A stretch of 64,000 bases of DNA, from NCBI RefSeq assembly GCF_028606985.1, contig NZ_CP117416.1, positions 3,820,001 through 3,884,000 on the forward strand, given 5' to 3'. The DNA comes from Paenibacillus kyungheensis (lineage in GTDB: Bacteria > Bacillota > Bacilli > Paenibacillales > Paenibacillaceae). Below, piece after piece: positions 15,825-25,146 of this stretch (position 1 is its first letter; every line of letters starts with the position of its first letter). A program made the position numbers and the translations under genes. The notes below the pieces were generated by a model. It saw only the letters and a list, made by a program, of their open reading frames with translations, did no database searches and was not told the origin of the DNA.

Positions 15825-15912
15825 AGGTGTATGCTCCTTCTGTTCAGGTATATTGTGGTTCTGCTTTTATTATATAAATGCTTTTGACACACAACAATAG
15901 ATACAGGCACAT

Positions 15913-15941
15913 ACAAAAAAAGCAGACAAATCGTCTGCTTA
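15913..15941 (-). terminator. Terminator of the HTH-TPR regulator gene
   Basis: On the minus strand AAGCAGAC-GATTT-GTCTGCTT is followed by seven T residues. Confidence 0.8.
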
Positions 15942-16091
15942 ATCTATCTTTTCTATCAAAATAGGGTTCGTTTCAGTAAATATTCGCAAACAATACGTAC
16001 AAATCTTTGCTTGAATTCTTTTTCACACCTAGATATTTGTAAATTGATCAATATTTTTATCTAAATGATATAGATATATGAGCCAACAATA

Positions 16092-17372
16092 TTAATAAGT
16101 ACGTAACAAATAGACTAATTTTCGATAATACTGAGCAGCTTCTTTGTATCGTCGCTGATCTTCTGATACAACTGCTAAAGCTTCATATAATATACTGAGT
16201 CGGGTAGATTGATGGATTGATTCAAAGTAAGGCAAACACACCAAGGCTTTTTCAATAAACAGTTCCGACTGTCCTTGAGACAAAGCTATCTGACTTTCAT
16301 AAAATGTAACAGCCATCTGCTGATCCTGATGAAGAGTGAGCGTATTCAATTGTTCGATATGATTTATTACGGATGCCCAATCTTTGGTCGCAAGTGCTAT
16401 CTCACAACGATAAATAAGTAATACAGGCCACATATTTTGCTTTGTTTCTTCAGACTGATGATCCACCATCGCTTCAAATCGTAGAATCTCTGCTTCTGCC
16501 TGTTCTAGTTGCTCTGTCATGGTTAACATCATAATCCGATTATTCATAATCACACTTAACATATCACTTTGATGTTCTGCATAGACGAGATGAGCTTCTG
16601 CCATAGAGAGAGCAGTTAGCGATTCTTGTATAAATTTCATCGAAAAACAGTAACCACTATAGATGATATACAGACCGGATAATCGGTGAAACCATCGCTG
16701 TTCATACACTTGCTTCATAATTTGTTCAAAGGTTTTTTTCGCTTCTTCAAACTGCTTGGTATGTACATATGCTTCCATCCGAATATGTTGCGCTGTAAGC
16801 CATGTTTCACTACCGGTCTGAAGCAATGCAATCCAGCGTTCTACTTGATGCAGAACATCGTAATATTGATGCTTGGAGCGGAAATGTTGAATTTTATAAA
16901 ATAACAACGCTTTGAGTAATGGAATAGGCAACAGAATATCGTCCGGTCGTCCAAACTTATCCAGATAAAAATTCAAATACGATTGATGCAAATAGTTGTA
17001 CGCATCATGATCATTCAATTGTTGAAAATAGGTCGCTTTCATCAAAGCCGTTGTTAATTCTATCGTTAAAGTATCATCACGATCAGGAAGATCATTTACT
17101 TCTTGCTCAGGAATACTGGAAGCTTGCATCGATAATCGTTCAAAAATCTGTTCAGCACGTTGTAATGTCTCCAGATCATCAGCTGCTGTACGTTCCAAAT
17201 ACACCTTACTCACACCCAGACGTTCAGCAATCTGCTCTGCCAAGTCTTCTGGTAGTGGATAACGTTCTGCTAAAATATTAGCAAAATGAGCTTGAGTGAC
17301 TAATCCTTCCACCAAGTCTTTACGAGTAATCTCCTTTTTTTTGCACAAATAATCAATACGTTCTTTTAGCAT
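16092..17372 (-). CDS. HTH-type regulator with TPR-like repeats
   Basis: A 426-residue protein. The N-terminal 60 residues resemble a Cro/C1 helix-turn-helix (MLKERIDYLCKKKEITRKDL, then EQIAERLGVSKVYLER). The rest is all helical with tetratricopeptide-like pairs such as HYQAEHQ-type helices, ending KEAAQYYRKLVYLL. This layout is shared by Rap/Rgg/PlcR-type proteins, which sense peptides, but no cognate signal-peptide gene is seen nearby. ATG 17372 has AGGAGG upstream; 25 extra in-frame residues are rejected. Target genes are unknown. Confidence 0.75.
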   Translation of the reverse strand: MLKERIDYLCKKKEITRKDLVEGLVTQAHFANILAERYPLPEDLAEQIAERLGVSKVYLERTAADDLETLQRAEQIFERLSMQASSIPEQEVNDLPDRDDTLTIELTTALMKATYFQQLNDHDAYNYLHQSYLNFYLDKFGRPDDILLPIPLLKALLFYKIQHFRSKHQYYDVLHQVERWIALLQTGSETWLTAQHIRMEAYVHTKQFEEAKKTFEQIMKQVYEQRWFHRLSGLYIIYSGYCFSMKFIQESLTALSMAEAHLVYAEHQSDMLSVIMNNRIMMLTMTEQLEQAEAEILRFEAMVDHQSEETKQNMWPVLLIYRCEIALATKDWASVINHIEQLNTLTLHQDQQMAVTFYESQIALSQGQSELFIEKALVCLPYFESIHQSTRLSILYEALAVVSEDQRRYKEAAQYYRKLVYLLRTY

Positions 17373-17429
17373 AATATAACCTCCTTGAACGATTGTTGTA
17401 GACATGTAGCTACTGCTCATTGTAATCAA

Positions 17430-17492
17430 AAACAACCTGACGGTCATCTATTCTGTTGGTTTATGCACAGAATAAGTGATCATCAGGTTGTG
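17430..17492 (-). terminator. Terminator of the second chemoreceptor gene
   Basis: Long arms ACAACCTGA / TCAGGTTGT with inner ATTCTG / CAGAAT pairing, then T residues on the minus strand. Confidence 0.8.
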
Positions 17493-17501
17493 AGAGATTG
17501 A

Positions 17502-19187
17502 TTATATTTTGAAGCGACTTACTAATGCTTGTAAATCTTCGGCAAGGCTTGTTAAAGCGACAGCAGAATGTAAAACTTCTTCACTAGAAGCTAATTGCTG
17601 TTCGGTTGCCGCTGCAATTTCCTGTGTGCTATCTGATATTTCTTGCGTGCCTTTAGTCATCGTTTGCATAGAATCGGCAGAGTTTGCAAACGAATCGTTA
17701 ACATGTGAAGCATTGGAAGCAATACTTTCAGTTTTGGTAGAAATTTCTTCAACAGCACGTAAAATATCATGGAATTGCTGTACTGTTGCTTTGGTCATTT
17801 GATTACCTGTTGCCACATCTGTTTGAACAGTTTGAATAGCAGACATCGTAGATTGAGTTTCTAACTGAATATGACTGACCAGTTCTTTGATTTGTTTTCC
17901 TGCATTAGCTGATTGTTCTGCTAATTTTCTAACTTCTTCTGCAACGACTGCGAATCCACGTCCATGTTCTCCAGAACGAGCTGCTTCTATAGAAGCATTT
18001 AAAGCAAGCAAGTTCGTTTGAGAAGAAATTTCATTGATTAGGGTAGTAACTGTATCTATCTTAGTGGCATGTCCTGCCAGTACGCTAACACTTTGATCTG
18101 CACGAGACACTGAACTTTGGATAGACGTCATTTGCTCGCCTACACGTTCTATAGACTCTGTTCCTTTTTCAGACTGCTGTTTCATCAATTGCGAGAAGTT
18201 CACCATCTGAGCTGTATTATCTGAAATTTCAGACAATTTGTGGAATGAATTTTGTAAAGATGTAGATTGATACCCTAGTTGTTTGGCTTGTCCACCTGTC
18301 TGATCTGCAATCACTTGCATCGATTCAGCAACCTGTTGAGAGGTAGACTTGGATTGCTCTGCACTGGCTGAGAACTCTTCTGCTGAAGCTGCAACCATAT
18401 CAGATGATACCCCGATCTGGCTAACAATCGAATGTAATGTAGCTACAAAAAGATTAAAACTAGAAGCCAATGTACCAAATTCATCTTTTTGCTTCAAATC
18501 AATCGTTTGAGTCAAGTCTGCTTCACCTTGAGCAATCTCTAACATTTGACGATTTAATAGATGTAACGGTTTGAGGATAGCACGTAATAAAAGAATACCT
18601 AGAATAATGCCTATTACAGACGAAACGATAATGACAACGACAATAACGACTTTACTGATATGTGCTTGTGCTTCGTTTTGCGCTTGTAATTGAGCTACTT
18701 CTTGATCCAGTTTGGTAATCACATCATTGACTACTGGTGTTAATGCTGTTTTGCGTAGTGTACGTTCTTCTCCGAAATGATATTGACTTGCAGCGGTAGG
18801 ATTTTCACTTTGTAATTTGACAACATTAGCATTTAAATCCAAGACTTTAGCAAAAGTGGTACTGATGTTTTGCAAAGACGTTTTGTAAGGTGCACCTGCG
18901 GATGATTGTTGTAACAACTGTAATATATTATTAATTTCAGTGATCTTTTTCTGCATCTCAGGTACGTATTCTTGTTCACCTGTAAGTAAGTAACCACGTT
19001 CATCATTTGAAAGTCCTGCTAATCTAAAATCGATTTGTTTCATATTTTTTTGCATTTCCATTTTCGATTGCAATAGAGCACTCTGTTCAATCGTATTAGA
19101 GATGGTGACATAAGATAATATCCCGCTTCCTAAAATAGTAAAAATCAATAAACTGATAGTGGTGATTAATCGTGTTCTGACTGTCAT
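17502..19187 (-). CDS. Methyl-accepting chemotaxis protein with CHASE3-like sensor
   Basis: A 561-residue membrane receptor. TM1 is at about 8-30, followed by an extracellular helical domain whose [19 protein letters not shown] is typical of CHASE3. TM2 is at about 182-203, then a HAMP domain and a signalling domain with its tip [19 protein letters not shown]. It is monocistronic with its own terminator. The stimulus cannot be inferred. The neighbouring PucR-type gene is on the same strand but separated by a terminator. Confidence 0.93.
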   Translation of the reverse strand: MTVRTRLITTISLLIFTILGSGILSYVTISNTIEQSALLQSKMEMQKNMKQIDFRLAGLSNDERGYLLTGEQEYVPEMQKKITEINNILQLLQQSSAGAPYKTSLQNISTTFAKVLDLNANVVKLQSENPTAASQYHFGEERTLRKTALTPVVNDVITKLDQEVAQLQAQNEAQAHISKVVIVVVIIVSSVIGIILGILLLRAILKPLHLLNRQMLEIAQGEADLTQTIDLKQKDEFGTLASSFNLFVATLHSIVSQIGVSSDMVAASAEEFSASAEQSKSTSQQVAESMQVIADQTGGQAKQLGYQSTSLQNSFHKLSEISDNTAQMVNFSQLMKQQSEKGTESIERVGEQMTSIQSSVSRADQSVSVLAGHATKIDTVTTLINEISSQTNLLALNASIEAARSGEHGRGFAVVAEEVRKLAEQSANAGKQIKELVSHIQLETQSTMSAIQTVQTDVATGNQMTKATVQQFHDILRAVEEISTKTESIASNASHVNDSFANSADSMQTMTKGTQEISDSTQEIAAATEQQLASSEEVLHSAVALTSLAEDLQALVSRFKI

Positions 19188-19311
19188 GGTGTATCTGCCT
19201 CCGGTATATTCTTGTATAAAAATATTAGTAAATAAGACCTAATAATATTATCGAATTTTGTCGTATTATGTATTAGCTTTTTTCGAAAATTTTACACTGC
19301 GTTAACAAACC

Positions 19312-19343
19312 AAAAAAACTTTATCTCTGGTATGATAAAGTTT
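19312..19343 (-). terminator. Terminator of the GAF/PucR regulator gene
   Basis: On the minus strand AAACTTTATC and GATAAAGTTT arms are followed by a T run. Confidence 0.85.
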
Positions 19344-19376
19344 CGTGTTTATTTTATATTTTTTTCTGTATTGCGG

Positions 19377-21146
19377 TCATTCTTCATACAAATATAAGTA
19401 AATCTGACATGCCATTCGTACGTTAAACCACTCATCTCCATGATCAAAAGAATAACCTAATAATTCTTGAATCCGTCCAAGACGATAATACAGCGTATTA
19501 TGATGAATATTTAACGATTGAGTAGTATTTTTAAGATTACGATCATATTTTACAAATGAGACTAGCGTGATCATTAGATTGGCTTTTTTTTGCTGATCAT
19601 ATTGAATAATTGGTTCTAATACATCATTCAAATACTCTTCTAACTCTTCACGCGATTGTTGCATAAAAAAGCGAATCACACCTAGATCGCCAAAATAAAT
19701 CAATCGCTGTTGATTGCCTTCTTTGAGCAATAACTGCATACATTGTTCTGCATCTTTGTAAGACCGACTCACTTTATCTAACCCTTGATACATTCTACCG
19801 ATACCTGATGACAATTGACGATCTCGGCGAAGCTCTCGTAACAATAATTGAAATTGGGATTGACGTTCTTCTTTATTTAGATGTCCTGCAATATTAACAA
19901 TAATAATCGTATGATGATGCCGTTCAACCAATAGATAATGGATATGTAGCTGGCTCATAATAGATTCAAACGAATGTCGCGCAGTCACTGACAGAGGTTG
20001 CATTAACATTACTGCATAATGATCTTCCTGTTCAAATCCAAGTACACGAGCTTGTTCTTGTAAAGACATATTCATTTCGCCCGATAGAATACTTTCGAAA
20101 AAAACATCTTTGGCACGCATCTGAGATTGTTGAACGGCTTCTTTTTTCACCCAATCTAGCGCAAGCACAGTAGCGCTGTATTCAAAAATCATTTTATTGG
20201 TACTCATAACTTCCTGATTTCCTGTCCATGCACACAAATAACCGAGCAACCGATCAGTGCCGACAATCGGAGTAACAATAATAGATTGAGAATTATCTTC
20301 TTCCAGTACAATCCGTTGCCACTTTTTGCTACGTTGTACCCACTGCATCGCAGGATGTTGCAGAAATTGATCGGGTAAATGAGGGGTCACTTCAGCAGGT
20401 AAATAATCAATCGGTGTGAGTAATAGATCAAATACAGCGATAGGCATTTTGACATTACGATATAAAGCAGACAAAATTTCAGGCGTTCCATATCCTTTGG
20501 CCGCCAAGTTATTAATCTGATTATGAAAATCCATTGTGATTTGCAAACGTTCATGTTCTTGACGTAAAGCATCATGAGTCAAAAATAATTCATGATTCTG
20601 CTCTTGCACCTGTCGAAATAAACGATGATGCTCAATTGCTATCGTTGCCAGATCACAATAGATTTGTAACGTTTGAAGATCATGTTCGGTCAAAGCTTGT
20701 GAATCAGTAAAATTATCAAGCGTTATTACTCCTATACAACGATTATCAGATAATAAAGGTACTGAAATACAACAACAAGGAGTTTCTCCTTGAGTAGATG
20801 ATTCTACATAATATTTGTAATTAAAAGCACTCATATTACTCATAGCGCTTTGTAGTTCAGAAAGATTGTTGATTCGAATAGGCATACGTTCTGCAAAGAC
20901 TTTGCCTGATATCCCTTCTCCTGAAGACAATCGAGTCATCGTCATCACTGCCGGAAGATAACCGACTGTAGCTTGAATAATCAACTTATTAATTAACGGA
21001 TCATGCAAAAATAAAAATCCTGCTCCTGCGGCTGGAATACTATCTATAGCTGTCTGCAAAATCAGTTGAAGCATCTGTTCTTCATGAACAGGAGACATAA
21101 TCGTCTTCATGAAGCGCATCAGAGAATGAATCGGTGGATGCTCCAT
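19377..21146 (-). CDS. GAF-PucR/CdaR-type transcriptional regulator
   Basis: A 589-residue regulator. An N-terminal GAF-like domain (about 15-175, with GAGFLFLHDP, LSSGEGISGKVF and CISVPLLSDNRCIGVI) is followed by a helical linker, a second sensor-like region and a CdaR-type domain. The C-terminal PucR helix-turn-helix reads TTQSLNIHHNTLYYRLGRIQ. It ends the gene row ABC importer, DUF1028, amidohydrolase, 58 bases after the amidohydrolase. It probably controls that row in response to a small molecule, which is an inference. AAAGGAGG precedes the ATG. Confidence 0.88.
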   Translation of the reverse strand: MEHPPIHSLMRFMKTIMSPVHEEQMLQLILQTAIDSIPAAGAGFLFLHDPLINKLIIQATVGYLPAVMTMTRLSSGEGISGKVFAERMPIRINNLSELQSAMSNMSAFNYKYYVESSTQGETPCCCISVPLLSDNRCIGVITLDNFTDSQALTEHDLQTLQIYCDLATIAIEHHRLFRQVQEQNHELFLTHDALRQEHERLQITMDFHNQINNLAAKGYGTPEILSALYRNVKMPIAVFDLLLTPIDYLPAEVTPHLPDQFLQHPAMQWVQRSKKWQRIVLEEDNSQSIIVTPIVGTDRLLGYLCAWTGNQEVMSTNKMIFEYSATVLALDWVKKEAVQQSQMRAKDVFFESILSGEMNMSLQEQARVLGFEQEDHYAVMLMQPLSVTARHSFESIMSQLHIHYLLVERHHHTIIIVNIAGHLNKEERQSQFQLLLRELRRDRQLSSGIGRMYQGLDKVSRSYKDAEQCMQLLLKEGNQQRLIYFGDLGVIRFFMQQSREELEEYLNDVLEPIIQYDQQKKANLMITLVSFVKYDRNLKNTTQSLNIHHNTLYYRLGRIQELLGYSFDHGDEWFNVRMACQIYLYLYEE

Positions 21147-21204
21147 CGTTTACGCCTCCTTTAAGTTCATTTTGTGCTATAGATTACAAGTAATTGTTGT
21201 GTAT

Positions 21205-22473
21205 CTATAAGGGTGATCCAGACTGTTCAAATGTAATCTGTCCACCTGCAATTGTGAATGCCACTTCGCCGGAATCGGTTAATGGATGCGTATTCCAGAT
21301 CACAACATCTGCATCTTTGCCTACTTGTAATGAACCTGTAGAATCTGCTAGATGCAAATGACGAGCAGCTTGAATCGTCAACGCTTCCCATGCCGCATCT
21401 AGTGGTAATCCTGCTTGAGTAGCCATTTTGGCTGACGTTGGCAAATATTGAATAGGTAATACAGGATGATCAGTTGTGATCGATATTGGCACTCCAGCTT
21501 GGTACAAAGCAGGATACGTTTCCCACGAAAGGTTACGCAATTCTACTTTACTACGTGCAGATAACGTAGGCCCTATACTGCAATAGCGACCAGATGTTGC
21601 TAATTCTTTGGCGATTTTGATCCCATCCGTTGTATGTTCAATCGTAAGATCTAATTCAAATTCATCTCCTAATCGCAGTGCTGTAGCGATATCATCGGCA
21701 CGATGTGCATGAAAGCGAACAGGGATTTTCTTTTCTAATGCAAGCGCTAAAGCTTCCATGCGTAAATTACGTGGCAATGTTGGTATCGATTGTTCTGTCT
21801 CTATCGATTGCCGCTCTGCTAAGTAATGTTGAGCCTGTACTAATTGTTCACGAATAATACCAGCTATCCCCATACGAGTCAATGGGGCTCGTCCACTCGC
21901 TACGCCATGATATTTTTTAGGGTTTTCGCCTAATGCCATTTTAAGACCGGACGGATGTAGTACTAACATCTGCTCTACGGTTGAGCCTGGAAGTACTTTG
22001 AGACAACACATTAAACCTCCAATCACATTAGCACTACCCGGTAACACTTGAACGGTAGTCACCCCTGTTCTAGCGGCATCGACAAACCCATCATCATAAG
22101 GATTGATTCCATCTAAGGCGCGCAGATGAGGAGTCACCGCTTCAGATGTCTCATTATAATCTGCACCTTCCCACCCGATACCTTGTTCATCTATACCGAT
22201 ATGAGTATGAGGATCGATCAACCCGGGCGAGACTAAGCGATGGTGTGCATCAATAATTCGAGTATTGGATACATTGCTCACTTGTTGTTTGTACCATTCC
22301 CATTCAGTTGTATCGCCTAAGCCTGCAATTTTATCATCTACGATATGAATCCAACCTTCATTTATCGTTGTTCCCTCCATCGTTAACAGAGTTGCATTGG
22401 TAATCAGGATAGAGGATGTGTTCAAAAGAGATGGTGTAGTAAAAGAAGGATCATGTTCTGGAAAATAACTCAT
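21205..22473 (-). CDS. Amidohydrolase superfamily metal-dependent hydrolase
   Basis: A 422-residue cytosolic hydrolase of the imidazolonepropionase/dihydroorotase-like superfamily. Visible metal-site motifs are LIDPHTHIG, FHAHRADD, IEHTTDG and the late Asp in ITTDHPV. The C-terminus returns to the small beta domain (GSLQVGKDADVVIWN). Its start lies four bases after the stop of the DUF1028 gene, so translation is likely coupled. Together with the peptide permeases, a hydrolase acting on an imported amide or cyclic peptide-like compound is plausible. The substrate is not known. Confidence 0.88.
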   Translation of the reverse strand: MSYFPEHDPSFTTPSLLNTSSILITNATLLTMEGTTINEGWIHIVDDKIAGLGDTTEWEWYKQQVSNVSNTRIIDAHHRLVSPGLIDPHTHIGIDEQGIGWEGADYNETSEAVTPHLRALDGINPYDDGFVDAARTGVTTVQVLPGSANVIGGLMCCLKVLPGSTVEQMLVLHPSGLKMALGENPKKYHGVASGRAPLTRMGIAGIIREQLVQAQHYLAERQSIETEQSIPTLPRNLRMEALALALEKKIPVRFHAHRADDIATALRLGDEFELDLTIEHTTDGIKIAKELATSGRYCSIGPTLSARSKVELRNLSWETYPALYQAGVPISITTDHPVLPIQYLPTSAKMATQAGLPLDAAWEALTIQAARHLHLADSTGSLQVGKDADVVIWNTHPLTDSGEVAFTIAGGQITFEQSGSPL

Positions 22474-22477
22474 CGAC

Positions 22478-23197
22478 TCAACCTTTCTTTTCGAGTGGAA
22501 TGCCTTTCATAACGGTGTCCACCCAGTCGTAGTATTGTTCAATTAGTACTGACCGATTGCTGTAATAAATTCTTTCTAATTCAAGAATAGGCTCAGGATG
22601 ATCATCTACACGAAAATCGACATAAGGAAAACCAGGCGTAGCCGCTACTTTGAGCACAGATGCTTGTTTGCCGCGACGATCTCCACCAGCATCTGAACCT
22701 GCTTTGAGAGCAGCAAGTAGACGCTCTGCTAGTTCAATATCTGTATTTTGTTCAAAAGCTTGCTTCATAGCAGGTAAAACATCTTCATTTGCAAGCAGAT
22801 TGCCGGATAGACAAAATTGATCACCGATCAAGTGTCCTTTGACATCATCATTCTCACTACCTGTAAAAGCAGCACAATGACCAAACCGATCCATCACAGC
22901 AACCTGTCTCAAATCCCGACCTGGATCTTCCATGAGTAGATCATCTAATACTTTATTAGCGGTAAGCCCCTGTCGTAACAATTCAATACCACGAGGCCCA
23001 AGTGCTGGATTCATCCACCCTTGCGTAGCTACCACACCATATTCAGGATCAACACAAGGAGAAAATGCGCCGACACCGGGAAATTTAGAAGCCGCCGCCG
23101 CGCCAAACCGCTTCGTTTGGGGACAACGGGCAATAATAGCAAAGGTATTACATTTAAAATCAGCTAAAGGTCGATCTGTCGGATAAAAGATAGGCAT
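22478..23197 (-). CDS. DUF1028 family protein
   Basis: A 239-residue protein with the DUF1028 signature: FAIIARCPQTKRFGAAAASK, GVVATQGWMNPALGPRGIEL, GNLLAN and AGSDAGGDRRGKQASVL. The family has an Ntn-hydrolase-like layout and often accompanies peptide transporters and peptidases; its activity is not established to my knowledge. I take ATG 23197 over the overlapping GTG 23200, with AGGAG nine bases upstream. It sits between the permease and amidohydrolase genes in one operon. Confidence 0.88.
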   Translation of the reverse strand: MPIFYPTDRPLADFKCNTFAIIARCPQTKRFGAAAASKFPGVGAFSPCVDPEYGVVATQGWMNPALGPRGIELLRQGLTANKVLDDLLMEDPGRDLRQVAVMDRFGHCAAFTGSENDDVKGHLIGDQFCLSGNLLANEDVLPAMKQAFEQNTDIELAERLLAALKAGSDAGGDRRGKQASVLKVAATPGFPYVDFRVDDHPEPILELERIYYSNRSVLIEQYYDWVDTVMKGIPLEKKG

Positions 23198-23226
23198 CAC
23201 ACACCACTCCTTTCTTCTAAGATGAT

Positions 23227-24057
23227 TTAATGTTTATTGGATTTGGGATCAAGAACATCTCGTAGACCATCTCCCAAAATATTAAAGCTTAATACAGCTA
23301 TCGTAATCGCCAGACCCGGGAATACAGCTATCCACCAAGCAGATTCCATCCAGTCTTTGCCTTCATTCAGCATCGTTCCCCATGATGGGGTATCTGGCTC
23401 TGCACCCAGTCCTAGAAAGCTAAGTGCTGCTTCTGCTAGAATAGCGAATGCAAAAGATAAAGTAATCTGTACAATAAGTGGAGCCATAATATTAGGCAAT
23501 ACATGCTTGAGCATGATTCGAATATGTCCTACACCGATTGAACGAGCGGCTTCGATATAAAGAGAGCTTTTAATCGACAATACAGCGCTACGAGCAATAC
23601 GTGCAAATATCGGTGTATAGACAATACCGATAGCAATCATCAGGTTTGTTATACTTGCACCTAGAATCGCCATAATGGATAAAGCTAACAAAATATCAGG
23701 AATCGAAAATAGAACATCAGTGATACGTGAAATGATAGCATCGACCCATTTGCCAAAATAACCTGCAAGAATTCCCATCGTTGCTCCGATAAGCAAAGCA
23801 ACCCCTACTGCAATAACACCTACTCGCAATGATATCCTTGCTCCATAAATAATGCGAGAAAGAATATCTCGTCCTAACTGATCTGTACCTAGCCAGTGAT
23901 GAATACTAGGCTTGCCTAACATTTCGCTTCCCAGTGCATACGGATCGAATGGAGCTATCCAGCCTGCACCACATGCGATCAGTACAAAAAAACTAATACA
24001 TAGGAGGCCCATCATGGCGAGTTTGTTTTTGCTAAAACGATACCAAATCTCTTTCAT
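23227..24057 (-). CDS. Peptide-type ABC transporter permease (DppC-like)
   Basis: An inner-membrane permease of 276 residues. It has the DppC/OppC N-terminal segment, GTDQLGRDILSRIIYGARIS, and the cytoplasmic EAA loop EAARSIGVGHIRIMLKHVLPN that contacts the ATPase. It forms a heterodimer with the upstream DppB-like protein, 12 bases away. TAGGAGGAG precedes the ATG. No ATPase gene (DppD/DppF) follows; instead there are a DUF1028 gene and an amidohydrolase gene. Confidence 0.93.
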   Translation of the reverse strand: MKEIWYRFSKNKLAMMGLLCISFFVLIACGAGWIAPFDPYALGSEMLGKPSIHHWLGTDQLGRDILSRIIYGARISLRVGVIAVGVALLIGATMGILAGYFGKWVDAIISRITDVLFSIPDILLALSIMAILGASITNLMIAIGIVYTPIFARIARSAVLSIKSSLYIEAARSIGVGHIRIMLKHVLPNIMAPLIVQITLSFAFAILAEAALSFLGLGAEPDTPSWGTMLNEGKDWMESAWWIAVFPGLAITIAVLSFNILGDGLRDVLDPKSNKH

Positions 24058-24069
24058 TCAGAGCTCCTC

Positions 24070-25011
24070 CTAATAACGAATTTTGGGATTTAAGATCGAA
24101 TACAGAATATCAACAATCAGATTAATGACTACAAAACAAAAACCTACAAATAATATCGTTCCTTGCATCAATGCGTAATCTCGATTCGTAATCGCTTGCA
24201 GTGCTAACCGTCCAATTCCGGGTAACGAAAAGATTTGCTCAATAACGACAGAGCCACCGATCAAATAACCAATCTGGATACCGAGTACTGTGATGATCGG
24301 AATCATCGCATTTTTGAGTGCATGTCTTATTAATATTCGCAAAGGTGACATTCCTTTGGCACGAGCCATTTTCATATAATCTTCACTTAATACTTCAAGC
24401 ATAGTTGAACGTGTCATCCGCATAACTACAGCAGATACCGCTGCACCAAGCGCAATACCTGGCATCCACATATGATGTAAGTTTTCGAGTGGATTTTCCC
24501 AAAATGAGATATACCCGCTGGAAGGAGCCCAACCTAACTTCAATGCAAATAATAAAATAAAGATCGTTCCTAACCAAAATCCCGGAATCGAAATTCCTAA
24601 TAGCCCTACAACAGTTGCCATATAATCCGGGAGTCGATTATGACGATAAGCTGCCCATATGCCCAGTGGAATTCCTATAAGACTGGCAATCAATACACTG
24701 ATCAATGTTAATTCCAGGGTGACGGGTAACCGTTCAATAATCGATTGCATTACCGAATCTCCGCTAAATGAAGAACGTCCTAGATCACCACGCAGTACAT
24801 TGCCAATCCAGATCAAATATTGTACATAAAGAGGCTTATCAAGCCCATAATAAGCTTTCAATTGTACTGCTTGTTCTTCACTATAACGTGTTCCCAATAG
24901 AGCAGTAACCGTATCTCCGGGCACTAACCGAATCATCAAAAAAGTAACGATAGAAATTCCGAATAACACAGGGATAGAAACCAGAATCCGCCGGACAATA
25001 TACTTCAACAT
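24070..25011 (-). CDS. Peptide-type ABC transporter permease (DppB-like)
   Basis: A 313-residue permease with the family start MLKYIVRRILVSIPVLFGIS, VRLVPGD-type TFLMIRLVPGDTV, YGLDKPL, and an EAA loop DYMKMARAKGMSPLRILIRH. It is separated from the binding-protein gene by 135 bases that contain a stem-loop. AAAGGAGGG precedes the ATG. Confidence 0.93.
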   Translation of the reverse strand: MLKYIVRRILVSIPVLFGISIVTFLMIRLVPGDTVTALLGTRYSEEQAVQLKAYYGLDKPLYVQYLIWIGNVLRGDLGRSSFSGDSVMQSIIERLPVTLELTLISVLIASLIGIPLGIWAAYRHNRLPDYMATVVGLLGISIPGFWLGTIFILLFALKLGWAPSSGYISFWENPLENLHHMWMPGIALGAAVSAVVMRMTRSTMLEVLSEDYMKMARAKGMSPLRILIRHALKNAMIPIITVLGIQIGYLIGGSVVIEQIFSLPGIGRLALQAITNRDYALMQGTILFVGFCFVVINLIVDILYSILNPKIRY

Positions 25012-25033
25012 CTTATCCCTCCTTTAACCAAAC

Positions 25034-25065
25034 AGGAACTGACAGGCTTGTCCTTATCAGTTCCT
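25034..25065 (-). promoter_or_regulatory. Stem-loop between binding-protein and permease genes
   Basis: A perfect 9-bp stem AGGAACTGA / TCAGTTCCT with a 14-base loop and no T run. Hairpins at this position in ABC operons often protect the binding-protein mRNA or reduce read-through. Confidence 0.6.
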
Positions 25066-25146
25066 TTGTTCATCTCTAATATTTACAGTTCACACGATAT
25101 ACGCACATCTTTTGTATAGATAGATCATTGTGTTCTATATTGCGTT